From Panicum virgatum (taxonomy: Eukaryota; Streptophyta; Magnoliopsida; Poales; Poaceae), in contig NC_053144.1 of the NCBI RefSeq assembly GCF_016808335.1, forward strand, positions 56,994,195-57,058,194: 64,000 nucleotides of DNA, written 5' to 3'. Positions 22,175 through 34,016 of this stretch are shown here, one piece after another. The notes below the pieces were generated by a model. The model made no database searches and was not told where the DNA came from. It saw only the letters and a program-made list of their open reading frames with translations. Every line of letters starts with the position of its first letter. The first letter of the stretch is position 1. A program made the position numbers and the translations under genes.

Positions 22175-22350
22175 CCCCGCCGCCCCGCTGCCGGGCGGCC
22201 GGGACCTGGCCGCCCCGCTGCGGGGCGGCAGGAGCTTTTGTGTAAAAACTTTTGCGAAAATATTTACACACAGGTCTCTGGGGGCCGGGCCGCCCGGCAG
22301 CGGGGCGGCCGGCCCCCGGGCCGCCCGGCAGCAGGGTGGCCGGCCCCAGG
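22175..22350. repeat. GC-rich inverted and direct repeats
   Basis: The motif GCCGCCCCGCTGC(C/G)GGGCGGC occurs twice on one side (22181-22225) and as its complement twice on the other (22285-22340), around a 50-bp AT-rich loop. The arms can form a strong hairpin. The family is unknown to me. Confidence 0.55.
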
Positions 22351-22514
22351 CGGCTTAAACTGTTAGAAAATTGTTTCCGCAGCTGGCCTCGGTTGTCAAG
22401 CGTTGAAAAGATGGTCACCAAATCGATTTCTTTTTTCCAACTCAACTTGCACGCAAGTGATCAGAGGACAGGACAGATCACAAGAATATCCAGCCAGAGT
22501 CAGAACAAACAACA

Positions 22515-22820
22515 GGCCCTGTTTGGTTTGCGTAGCACGAGTAGCGCACACAATTCCCGAAAAAAGAATCTCACATGTATGAAGTACTAAACGAAATTTA
22601 TTTGCAAAATTTTTTCACGAATGGGTGTAACTTTTCACGACGAATCTAATTGCAGTAATTAATCGATGATTGGCTACAGTAACTATTCTCTAATCGTGCG
22701 GTCAAAGGCCTTATTAGGTTCGTCTCGCGAAGTAGCGCAGGATTGTGGAGTTAGTTTTGTAAATTGACTTTATTTAGTACCTCTAATTATTGGTCAAGTA
22801 TATGTTTTTAAAACAGAACG
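22515..22820. mobile_element. Degraded Tourist-like MITE
   Basis: Begins GGCCCTGTTTGGTTTGCG and carries CACGACGAATCTAATTGC, GGCTACAGTAACTA and TTAGGTTCGTCTCGCGA, matching the core of the MITE at 15298. The right end has decayed and the target duplication is not clear. Confidence 0.6.
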
Positions 22821-23939
22821 CTGAAATTCCCAGGAAACGAAATGCTCAAGTGCAGTAAGCCTGCGAAGGCCTGCAAAATACAACCGCGGGAGCTGATACA
22901 AGCTCCTTATGCATAGTATACACGACAGATTATATACATATAAGCTAATAACAAATTATGTACTACGTGGAGCTGGTCATGGGTCTACCCTAAGAACCAT
23001 ATTGCTGCCAGGCACTTGTATAAATTACTAGCCACCATGAACTTGGATCTTTGGTCATCCGGACTTACAGTGGCGCACCGGAAACAGATTCTAGACACTG
23101 AGAATCATATAATCACCGTGGCAGCTTTGATGTGCTCCATCAGAGTCATATTGGTGTTTCCAGGCTTCTCGTAGATTAGGTTCCCTCTTATCAGGGAAGC
23201 TCAAGTCACCTAGTTGACCAAGCAGTTGGGTAAGGTCAGCGCTGAGCTTAACATATCAGCTGACTTCTCTACTAGCTCTTGGCCGAGGTTGGGGCAGCTC
23301 GAGGATGATGAGGAAGAAACTCCGCTCCGACTCCCTGATGTATTGGACTTCGCCGCCCATCAATTTGACGATCTTCCTGCATGTGCTTAGCCCAATGCCT
23401 TCATGGGTTGACCAGCAAGAATTGCTGAACATATCCTGTACAATGTCAGGGGGGAGGCCCTCGCCAGGACATGCAAACCTACAGAAATAGAGTTAAAAAG
23501 GAAATCACTTAGTTCCAGAATTCAGTGCAGCTGAGACAACAGGCATTTAGTTTTTTTTATTGTTGCTAACATTTGGAATGCACTGTTTCAGTTGAATCAT
23601 CTAACAAACATTGAAACAAATGTAGATTGTTAAAATAGCACGAGTTAAAGAAAGACTATCATTTAGTTGAATCAGAACACTAAATTCATCTCATAGAACC
23701 AGATGAGTACAGTCGATGGCATCATTTTATAGGACAGTTTTGAACTTCAATAGGTAAGGTCATCAGAACTCAGTTTTCTCTCCAATGTAAAAGGACCTCC
23801 AAAAGAACAAGCCAAATAGATAAGAATTTCATCTGCTTAGGTTAATCCAAGTATTTTTTCTCTACCTATGAAAGTAATCTATTTTATTTGGTATAGTACT
23901 ATAACACAAGTGCCTGCTATTTCAGAGGTAGGTTACTCA

Positions 23940-24045
23940 CGCCCTGTTTGGATGATGGGTATAGGTACGAGAATCTTATGATTAAGTTTTAAATTGAAAT
24001 ATATAAATATCCTAGGGATTCGAGTCCAAATCCTCATCCAAACAG
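23940..24045. mobile_element. Small MITE in PHYB intron 3
   Basis: CCCTGTTTGGATGA at the left and TCATCCAAACAG at the right are inverted; TCA flanks both sides (23937-23939 and 24046-24048). About 106 bp, Tourist-like. Confidence 0.65.
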
Positions 24046-24920
24046 TCAGTTCATCATAATAGCTCAGCAAAGATAAATTCTCTCAGTTTTTTGGTTCAGT
24101 GTCAGTGCAAACTAGATGTAACAACTTAAAGCACCCCATGATACAAACAAGAAGATTCTGTCAAATTCATCACGGCCGTATATTTGAAAGGTACCAAACA
24201 ATATATGCAACCAACCAGCTAAAATCGAAGTAATTCCTGTACTTGTTTCCTACCAAATTCCTTAAAGGGGAAAAATCATTCTATGATAGCTTTATAATCA
24301 ATCAAAGAGTAAGCAGCTAACCTGAAGACAAAAAGCGTTGAATCTGTTCCGTCAGAATTTTGTTTTAAATTTGGTCTAACTTGTATTTCTACCCAGCCAT
24401 TTTCGGTTGGAGCAAACTGCACCATGCTTAGCAAGAAGTCAGACAAAACTTGTTGAATTCTATATTGATCGCCATATGCAGATGCTTCCTTGATTTCATC
24501 AGGGATATCCCGAATAAGCTGTATATCCCTCTCTCTCAACAATACCATTGCTTGACTGACAACAGCATTCATGACACTTCCAAGAGAAAATTCACCTTTC
24601 TCAAGCACCAAAGAGCTGTTACAAAAAGAGAAACAGAATCAAGGAATTTTCAGCTAATCAATTGTGGAAATAACAATAGCTGTTCAAAGTCAAGAGCAAA
24701 GTAAAACAGTGTCTTAGATTACAAAGAAAATACATTAAGCAAATAATTCAACAATAAAACTATATGATAGCGTACTTAGTTATTCCAACTGATATCTTGT
24801 TGAAGGGATTCTAAATTTCTGTGCAGGCAAATAAAATATAGCATCTCCTAATAACATATGAAGTTCATCAAAAAGATGGCAGGCATTTCAGACTACACAG
24901 TTCATAAGGCAATTCCCTTA

Positions 24921-25143
24921 CAACAACAACAACAACAACAACAACATAGCCTTTTTTCCCAAGCAAGTTGGGGTAGGCTAGAGATGAAACCCGAAAGAAA
25001 TAAGTTCAAGGTTCAGGCACATTGATAGCTAGTCTCCAAGCGCTCCTATCCAAGCTATCTCTTAGAGGTATTCCAATCCTTAAGGGTCTCTCTTAACCGA
25101 CCCATCCCGCGTCAGTTTAGGTCTACCTCTACCCACTCTTTAC
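24921..25143 (-). mobile_element. RTE-type LINE or related SINE 3' tail in PHYB intron 2
   Basis: Read on the minus strand, it ends CCTACCCCAACTTGCTTGGG, then AAAAAAGGCTATG and a (TTG)n tail at 24921-24941. This is the well-known 3' end of plant RTE LINEs and of SINEs that share it. No coding part remains. Confidence 0.65.
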
Positions 25144-28100
25144 ATTATCCAAGGCAATTCCCTTAATTCTAATAAAATTCCATGACATACCATTTAGGGT
25201 GCAAAGGTTCACAATGCGGGTAGCAATCAATATAAACACCAATAAGCAGAAAACCCAAGTGTGCGCAACTTCTTGTTTGTTAAAAAATAGCCTTTTTAAT
25301 ATAATCGTGACTCGTTCAGTATACATAGTAATTAGTGCATGTACTGGTATAGTATTCCGCTATCCTAAAAATATAGGCAAAACGATACCATTTTCACCAG
25401 TTCCTTTGTGAATTGTAGAAACCATCAATTTCTGACTTGGTACCGGTTGAGTAGCCATATTTTGTCAACCATTAGTTAGTGATTACAGCCATAATGGCAT
25501 ACTTACAGCCAGAAACACACCCCATCATCATTTAGTAAGTTGGTACTTAGTTTAAAATAAAAGATGGTTTCCAACCCCATAGAAGTCTTAATTGCAGTAA
25601 TATGGATTATTGGGGTTTCAGGAACACTAATGCAGCTTTTGAAGTAGATCAATCTGGACTGGCTTCATCTTTGCAATGGCATGCCTACAATATGCAGTGT
25701 TCTACCATCAAATGCTTGCTGGTCTTAGATATTTTCATATATTGCCAAAGCAAGAGCAGTGCACAGATGCCATGAATGATAATATAAAACTGTCTTAAAG
25801 GGTAATGCCAAAAAGTAATAATCTTCATTTAATGTTGACAATAACTTAGGCGCAAGGGACGGTAGAAACAGCAAAACAGAACTGCGAGTCTGATGACTGA
25901 TGAACTTCTCTAATTCCTACTACTGACAGAAAGATTAGTGCCACTGAAGTTCAGATTATGGTTACTCTTGGGTGCAGTTAAACAAAAGTAAATGAATCAA
26001 ATGTAATTATTCAATGCAAATATTAGAGTATGAGTGAGAGAAAAAGGTAAGATTAGAATGCTTACCCGTCCTCAATACTTTGAAGACCGGCATCCTTTAC
26101 AATCTTGGACATCTGTTTCTCACAAGCGGAGCTAGTTTCAAGGAACTTGCCTCTGGTTCATCATTTAATCAGTCATCTGCAACAGAGAGTTGGTAAATTG
26201 GATGCCACTAAGAGGATTCTTTATCTCCTGGCAAATATAGGCCAATTCTTTCATCATTGCATAACACTTCTTTTCTTGTTGTCTGTGAATCTCAAAGGCT
26301 TGCTGTACTTCGGCACTTGCAATCTGCAAGAAACAAAAGGCCCCAATGGACTTACCATCCATACTGCTCCTTTTGTTGGCGGTCAATAAGGCATGCACAT
26401 ACTTTCCATTCTTATCGGAAAATGAAAAGGGGAACTTCTCATAATCCTGTCCCCCTATAGCATTGTGAAGGACGACATGAACTTTGTCAATGCATCTGGG
26501 CCTTAAGTTGACAAATATTTCAAATACCTCTCCAATAAGCAGCTTACCAATTACTTCATTTCTCGACCCATCCTGTAAGTCTTTCATAGCCGTGTTCCAT
26601 TCTGAACAGAAGTATTCTCATCTGATGCAAAATTGGGGGTATTAGAGGATTTGGATTGTGTACAATAGCCTTATAATCCCCTTGTATGTTGACAAATTTA
26701 TCCATGACCACCTTTTGCCTGTGACATCTTGTCCAACAAAAAACAGGACACCAACAATATTTTTGTGTAATCTCTACTGGAACAAGCATTGACAATAACA
26801 AATATCGGTCCATTCGATTGCTCTGGCCCAAATGTCTTCAACTTTATCTCCACATTTTTGTCTTCATCACCTGTACGAGCAGCAAGTTCATAAATCGGGG
26901 CTCATCTCTGGTACAAGTTTGACGCACTTACTTTTCACATTTGAGCATAGTTGTCAACTAGTTCTAAGCACTAGTTTTAAGATGCTTCGATGAAAATGGT
27001 TGAGAAGATTTAATGGTAGTTTCTAACAGGCCCCCATTTTCTATACTTATTCATGCTATGCACAAAAAACGAAGTAAGCCTATGAAACCGAGTACATCTA
27101 TTTTCAAGGAGTATATATATCATATATTTCGATACTTGATCCAATAAATATGTATACATCGTATTTATACACTTCTGTGATTTTATATACATCAATAAAT
27201 ACAATTCTTTTCTTTGACTGCAGTGCAATTATAGCAGACATGATACAAAAGAAAGAGCGATTATATAAGAAAGACAAATGAGATATACCTCTTAAGGCTC
27301 GTGACAGTAGCCTTTTAACTATCTCCTCTGATTCCTGGAAGATAAGATCATTTATTAGTGATTTTCCCATTGCCTCCTCGACTGAAAGGCCTGTCAACTC
27401 AGCAACCTTTGCATTCCAACCATTTATACATCCATCAGTATCTACTGCAAATATAGGGACTGTTGCTGTCTCAATCAAGCGAACCATCTCTCTTGCTACG
27501 GAACTAAGCTCATTTATACCCCGCAATTCTAGCTCCCGAAGCTGAACTTGTCCATCGACAATGGCTTTTGAGTTACTAGTGCCCTCTGCAACATCTCTGA
27601 AGGAGTCGCGCAATATGAGCTGCAAGGAATGTATTGCATCCATTTCTGCATTCTCCATGGTAGGCTTCTGCTTTTAACTACCTCAAGAAATGCCTTGAAT
27701 GATGATCGTGGGTGCATCCTCTGACCATCATCCTTATCCTCTGGGTGATGCTTCGCACCACCCCATTTGATTTCTTTAGCAGTGTGACCGGAACCAAAAC
27801 AAGTAGTCACTTGGCGTAATATAGGCTACTGCCATGCCACATACAGCATCCCCTAATGCAGCAGCACCATGGTAGCCTGCATCAGCCAGGCTATCTGTGC
27901 TGAGCCCTGTTGAGTCCCCATGACACACTGTCAACCACTCGATGATATCTTTAATTTGGGACTCAGTAGGGGTGACACCCAATGGATAGTACTTTCCATG
28001 ATAGAGTGCAGCGCCATCACACTTCACAAGATCCATGATGCTAGGGCTCTGTGTGACAATGCCAGTTGGTGAATCTCGCAGTAACATGTCACACAACAGA

Positions 28101-29471
28101 GTCTGTGTTCGCAAAATGTGCTTCTCTGACAGCTGGTGCGCAAGCTGCAACTCCATATTGAGCTGCAGCCCAAAAGCCTGCATGAGAAACTCACAAGCAT
28201 ACCTCAATGGAAAAGGGATAAACCGTGGTGATGTATGGTGGCACACAACCAACCCCCACAACTTCATTGCCGACGAGATGCCGCCGCGTGCTGTTTGCTC
28301 ATCGTCGCCACCACTGCTGATGATGACCGCCATAACAAGCGATGCTATGGAACCCATGTTCGCCATGTACTGTGCATGGCACCCGTGTGGGGCGCGCAGT
28401 GTAGAGCCAACCAAACACAGTGGCTGTGACAGCCCAGGATCTTGTATGACTCTCACCGGCGTGGCATGACAATCGGCAATCATTCTCACCCGGTTCTGTC
28501 GGAAAAGGAAGCGGGACGCCTGGGGGATATCTGTGGCGGGATAATGCAACCCGAGGTAGGGCTCAAGGTTATCGCGCCGGCACTCAGCAACAACTTCCCC
28601 GTGCTCGTCTTCATGGAACCTGTACACCATGACACGGTCGTAACCCGTGAGCTCGCGGACGTGTTCCACGACTGTGTCGCAGAGCAGCTTGACATCCCCG
28701 CCGGGTAGCGCCTGGAGGCGGGAGATGGCGCGGACAGCAAGCTTCTGGGACTGGACTGCACCGGCGATGGAGAGCGCGGGGTCCTCAGTGCGGGCGGGCT
28801 CGAGGTCGATGACGACGCCGACGTCGATGCGGTGTAGGATGGCGTAGAACGGCTTGGAAGAGACCCTGGAGTGGATCCATAGCGGGTTTAGCAGCGAGAT
28901 CTCGCGCGCGGCGAAGGCACGCTCCAGGAGGACTGCTGACGAGGGGGAGAAGAGGAGGCGCGTCGGCACCCAGGGAGACAGGGGGCGGCGCCGCGGAGTC
29001 GAGCGAGGGGACGGAGTGGTGCGGCGACAGGTCGAGCAGGTCGGCGGCGTTCTCGGAGAAGGCGAGGAGGCGGAAAGAGGAGTCGTCGGCGACGGCGAGC
29101 GTGCAGCCGAAGGGCTGGATGTGGCCGCCGCGCTGGATGCGGGAGAGGTAGGCGGCGATCTGCTGCTCGGAGGACGGGGTGGGCGGCGCGCGCAGCGACT
29201 GGGAGTAGTCGAAGCTGCGACCCGAGGCGCCCGACTGCTCGAACACCGCGTGGAGGCGCGCGTCCAGGTTGTACTGCGCCACGGCCTTGGAGACCGACTC
29301 CGTGGCCGCGCCGCCCCCGCCCCCGCCGCCTCCGCCTCCCCCACCCCCGCCCGCGCGGGACGTGCTCCCGCCCGACGACTGCGAGTGGTGGTGGTGGTGC
29401 GCGTGACGCGGCGCCGCGGGCCGCGCGGAGGAGGGGGAGCGCGTGGGCGTGGCGCGGCTGCTCGACGCCAT

Positions 29472-30188
29472 GGCGAGGGGGGAAAAAGGCCTGGGGCTCT
29501 GGATTGGGCGGCCCCGTCCGTCCTCTTGTGCGCTCGTCTCGTCGGCTCGCTCGCCCACTCGATCGGGGTTCGTCGTCCGATTGCTCCACCGCTCCGGGGG
29601 GCTGCCTGCGCTTATTGAGTCACGAGGATAAAATAAGAAGTGGGGGCAGGTACAGTGGAGGAAGGATATTACGCGCAAGGCGATGAGCCGATGACGACGG
29701 CATGGCTGGGATAGGGATGGGGTAGTGGGGGGGATCTGGGCAGGGTTCAGGTTTTGCCCTTTTGGATTGCGCTTGCGCTGGGGACGACGACGAGCTTCCA
29801 GCTGAAGTGGCCGTGGATGCTTTCACCCTTGCTGCTTTTTCTCTTTTTAGCGCTACGGGGAATATGTTTCGTCTCTTTATTTGCAAAAAAAAAAAGACAG
29901 ATCAGATCAACAAAGAGAGTATATTTTTTTGCTCGCTATTTGGAACAGAGATTTTGATGGAAAAATACCCTTCAATAACTTATTCAGATGGTTATCCAAA
30001 TATAGTCATCATCTGTTCTGTATTTATCGCTAGTCAAAGATAGGTAATGAAAATGGCTTTCTAACGTGTATACAAGATAAAAAAATTCTATTGGAGAGTA
30101 AAAATATATAGAAAGCAATTTTTATAAAAAAGCTCCTCAAATGATAATTTAGAGAGTGAAATTAGAAAGATTCTTAGAGATACTCTTA
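29472..30188. other. PHYB upstream region
   Basis: Contains the 5' UTR and promoter side of the PHYB locus; GC content falls sharply beyond about 29850. No strong TATA box or separate gene is seen. Confidence 0.4.
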
Positions 30189-31528
30189 GAGCATCTCTAA
30201 GAGATTAGGCAAATAACATTAGCCAAATTCTCATTTAACTAGTCCGTTGACTAAGATTGCCTCTCTATTTTGTGGTACCTTCTAACAGTTTAGCTATCCA
30301 TTTATTCAACTTTCCACACACATAGACACTTACGTGTGGGTCCCACATGTCTAGGGATGGCAACGGGTACAAACCCGTCGGGTATCACTAACCCAAACCC
30401 GCACCCGCCAGGATAAAATCGTACCCGTTAAAAAACTCATACCCGTCGCGGGTATGATTTCATGCCCGTACCCGTACCCGTGCGGGTTTTTTTGTACCCG
30501 CGGGTTTCCCGTACCCGATAGAAGAAGCAACAAAATTTAATAGAAAATATAAATAAATACACAATGCATTATAGCCAAATGAGTCTATGAATAGGTAATC
30601 ATCGATGGAAATGGAAGTACATGAGCCTAAGTCTCTCTTAGTATGTGATTGGACCTTATTTTGATACAAAACCTTGTGACATTAGTATTTTAGGTTATAT
30701 GTTGTCGGGTTTATTGTACCCACGGGTTTGCGGGTTTGGGTACTTGAAGAACAAACCCACACCCGCAAACCCGACGGGTAAGAAATTTATCTCATTAAGA
30801 AACCCGCGGGTATAGAATTTAGTCTATGCCCGCACCCTAATGGAGCAAAAACCCATCGGGTTTCGGGTACCCGTTGCCATCCCTACACATGTCATCCCTT
30901 TCCCTCTCATCTCCCACCCTGTCTCCATGGTTGGCCGCTCCCTCTCTTCCCGCGCCTCTAGCACTGCCGCCGCCCGCTTCCGCTCCCCCAACGGCCCGCT
31001 TATCCCGGAGATCGACGTCGTGCGCGCTCGCCCCGCCCGCCGTCGCCGCGGCCGCGCCCACGGCCCACCCGCTGTCACCACCGCGGCCGAGTTGCCCGCC
31101 TGCGCCACCGCGGCCGCAGCCTCGCCCGCCACCGCCACCACGGCCCCGCCCGCCGTCGCCGCCGTGGTTGCGGCCTCGCCCGCCATCACTGCTGCCGCTG
31201 CCCCGCCCGCCATCCCCACCGCGGCCGCAGCCCCGCCCGCCGTGCCGCTGTCGCCTAGGAAAAGGCCATGTCCGCCGTCGCTGTCGCGGGAAGGGGGCGG
31301 CGCGCCGAAGGGGCCGGCCCGTGGCGGCGGGGCCCGCGCGCGTCACACGAGGAGGGGTGGTGGGATAGCGAGAGGGATGGGTGAGGTATTTTTGCCTCCC
31401 GACTTTTTTGGGATACCTACTCAGATACATTAGCCAGCCTGATAGCTAGTTTGTTGGATGCTATTTTTAGGAATCTTTTTATTTTTTTACCTAATCAAAT
31501 CTATTTAGCTAAACTCTTGGAGATGCTC
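30189..31528. mobile_element. Tourist-like element with GC-rich core and nested hAT insertion
   Basis: GAGCATCTCTAAGAG at the left and CTCTTGGAGATGCTC at the right are inverted, flanked by TTA at 30186-30188 and 31529-31531. A hAT-type element occupies 30352-30885. The section 30900-31380 is GC-rich, reading as Ala/Pro-rich in several frames with no domain; it may be captured sequence. Confidence 0.6.
30352..30885. mobile_element. Non-autonomous hAT-like element (GGGTACCCG-rich)
   Basis: Termini TAGGGATGGCAACGGGTA and TACCCGTTGCCATCCCTA are exact inverted repeats, with an exact 8-bp duplication CACATGTC at 30344-30351 and 30886-30893. The sub-termini are crowded with CGGGTA/TACCCG motifs in both orientations. 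About 534 bp, non-coding. Confidence 0.82.
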
Positions 31529-31531
31529 TTA

Positions 31532-32680
31532 GTCTTACGCCTAAATTTAGTGATGCTACTGTATTTTTCATACGTCTGAAAATTCAGATTTTATCAGACG
31601 ACTAACAGCATACTATACGTCTGCCGCACCAACCGTTTTAGATCGATCCATGGTTCTTCAGTAATCGGTCTCTCCTTCCTCGTGATAGCGATCGGCGCAT
31701 GCGGCCTACCTGTCCCAGTGGCTCAAGGTCACCCCCACTATTTGACATCATCCAATTACCGTCGTCAACAACCAGCAGCCTCGCCTCGCCCGCCTTCTAC
31801 CCCCCACGTCCCAACCCGTAACACATACCCTTGGACCATTTTGTAGGCACCACGTGACATTGGATTCTTTTCCTCTGCACCCATCCAATTGGCATGGCAC
31901 CATGCCATGGTTCCTTCTCATCCCCTGGGTCAGAACCCCCGATCAAGAACTGACCGTCACTGGAACGCACTGTACCACGCAGGCAGAGCCCTTTTGGAAT
32001 TCGTGCCTGCAGCAACTAATCAAATCAAACGTCTCGCTTTAGCTGTGGAGCAAGGAAAAATACCACGTTGCCATCTCGACCTCGAATCTGCTTTGCCAGT
32101 AGTGGCAAGAAACTGTTACAATCCCACCGGTATGGCGGTATTATTCTGACGGGAGAGTGGCAGACCGGTCGATGTAGCCACCACCGCCCGTCGTCGCACG
32201 TCCAAACCAGAACCCATCGGACCGCTAGTCGGTTTCGCGAACTAGATAACCACTGCGCATTCATTGGCGAAGTACAGGCGGCACCAGGATTGTTTTTGAT
32301 TTGGGGAAAGGGAGAGCGGAGCGGAGCGGCCGAGCTGGGGAGACCGGGCGGGACGGGGGCAAGGACGTTCGAAAGCGGCCGGCCGCGGCGACGCGCGCGG
32401 CCGCGAGGCGGCAAGCCGGCAAACCAACCACCGCGGCACCACCCCCCGTCAGCCGTCATCCCCGTGCGTTGTGTCCTTGGAGCACCCACGCGACGTGACG
32501 GCTACACCCCACCGGGGTCCGGCCTCTGCGCGCCCACGTGCGGCCGCGCGGCCGGGCCAATCGCCGGCCGCGGCCCATGTGGCGCCCCTCGCTGTCGGCC
32601 CCCAGGCCGTACGTGGCGATGCCGGCTGCCCTGCCCTTTGCAGGAGAGGAATATACGGCGGTTGAAGAAAAGCGTAGCGT
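31532..32680. other. Intergenic, no gene seen
   Basis: GC-rich in its right half with open frames in all phases but no domain, no codon pattern and no splice structure that I can support. Confidence 0.45.
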
Positions 32681-32688
32681 GCGTACCT

Positions 32689-33006
32689 AGGTCTGCTAAT
32701 GGGGTTGAACCCACCCCAAATCCGCCCCTACCCATATTTCAAGAGTCCTAACTACCACCCGCCCCGACCCACCCCGTCGGCCCAATGCCCCAACCCGCCC
32801 CAACCCGAAGTTACGATAGAAGATGATATGCGACTTACGTGCCGATCTACTACCATAGCGTCCCAACCCGTCCCAACCCGTCTATGTCATCAACCCAACC
32901 CGCCCCAATCCATTTCATAGTATCACCCGTTTCCACCCATCCAATAGTACCCGTATTAAAATCCACCCAAAAAATCCATCATGCCCCGCCCCATTAGCAG
33001 GAGTAT
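32689..33006. mobile_element. hAT-like MITE
   Basis: CTGCTAATGGGG near the left end and CCCCATTAGCAG near the right end are inverted; an exact 8-bp duplication GCGTACCT flanks the element (32681-32688 and 33007-33014). The interior is rich in CCCAACCCG/CCCGCCCC direct repeats. Confidence 0.7.
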
Positions 33007-33014
33007 GCGTACCT

Positions 33015-33727
33015 GCAGCAGGAAGCAGGAAGAAAGAGCCGCGCGGGCTTTTCAGCCGGGCCGTCCCAACTCCCATCGCCCGTCGCGTGGGGTCGCACGG
33101 AGAGATCTCACCGCGCCCGCCTTGGCCCTTCGCATAGCTTTGCGTTGCGGACTTGCGGGGCGGGAGCAGGTGGTGGGCTGCAAGTCACGAGGTCTGGATT
33201 ATGGATTATGTGTATGCGCCGTGGAGTACTCGGCGGCGTGTGCAAACCGAAGTGTGCTCAGCCAGCGCTGGTCGTTCCTGGTGGAACGAGTCCCGACTCG
33301 GCTTAGTTCCTGTGTATTTTTCTAAATTTATTTTAGAATTTAATTGATGTTATTCTTTCAGTGGTAGATGTCATTTTCGTCAATAGTAAGACGTCTCCTA
33401 TGACTTTTTTAAGCTTGATGATCTACCGGCTCGATCTCTCGGAGGTGTTTATAGAGGTAGAATTACATACGTGCGTGCATGTTTCTGAATGTCTACATCT
33501 TTACTATATTTCTAAAAAATAAACTGTCCTCAACCTCAACCCATGCACTTCACTTAGTATCATATAAGGAGCGCGGCCAATCAAGAACACAGATCTTTTG
33601 CTTAAACAAAAAAAATACATAAAGCTTTCCACCTTTTTTCTGAATGATATAGAAGGGTTTCTTTCCCTGTGATTTTATAATCCTAAGAGCAATCCAACCC
33701 ACAATCAGTAGTATCTATGTTGTCATA
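33015..33727. other. Intergenic, no gene seen
   Basis: GC-rich to about 33330, then AT-rich. No coding or repeat structure that I can name. Confidence 0.45.
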
Positions 33728-33736
33728 TTATCAAAG

Positions 33737-33900
33737 GGAAGATATCAGGTGCAAACCAATTTTTTCGTGCAAACCGTGCAAACTTCAATTTGGGCCACCG
33801 GCTCTGTAAATCAACCCCCTCTTGAATGTTAATCCGGTGGTCTAGATTGAAGTTTGTACGGTTTGCACGAAGGGATTGATTTTGCACCTGATATGTTCCC
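33737..33900. mobile_element. Mutator-like foldback MITE
   Basis: Almost the whole element is an inverted repeat: a left arm of about 66 bp (GGGAAGATATCAGGTGCAAA to GGCCACCGG) and its complement on the right, around a 30-bp spacer. An exact 9-bp duplication ATTATCAAA flanks it (33728-33736 and 33901-33909), as for Mutator-like elements. The transcript could fold into a long hairpin. Confidence 0.78.
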
Positions 33901-34016
33901 ATTATCAAAACACTACATTTAGAAACTACACTACAATCCATGGTGTCTTGTGTGGTTTACTATTAATTTTATTCTCTCTTCTCCATCTATCATATTTGTA
34001 TAATGAGAACACCACC

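Larger units (their letters stand above)
23256..29471 (-). pseudogene. PHYB: Phytochrome B locus with multiple frameshifts
   Basis: Four exons in the standard PHY layout, from consensus splice sites and protein similarity: 29471-27289, 26870-26066, 24615-24322 and 23478-23256. Exon 1 gives the grass-type N-terminus ([18 protein letters not shown], His and Gly runs), the PAS and GAF regions with the chromophore Cys in [10 protein letters not shown], the PHY domain and the first PAS repeat. Exons 2-4 give PAS2 and the histidine-kinase-like module, ending [14 protein letters not shown]. Phytochrome B is the stable red/far-red photoreceptor that moves to the nucleus. Exon 1 loses 2 nt near 28960, 2 nt near 27782 and 1 nt near 27654. 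Exon 2 has several single-base gains and losses, many in homopolymers, plus unusual substitutions. Exons 3 and 4 are open. As it stands, translation would leave frame near residue 170. It may be a silenced copy of a duplicated locus or an uncorrected long-read artefact. Confidence 0.88.

Noticed and set aside
28854..29618. A 254-codon plus-strand frame opposite PHYB exon 1
   Set aside because: Shadow of the GC-rich PHYB N-terminus, which has clear family similarity on the minus strand.
30837..31433. Frames of 197 codons on both strands
   Set aside because: Mutually overlapping Ala/Pro and Gly/Arg text inside a transposon; no domain.
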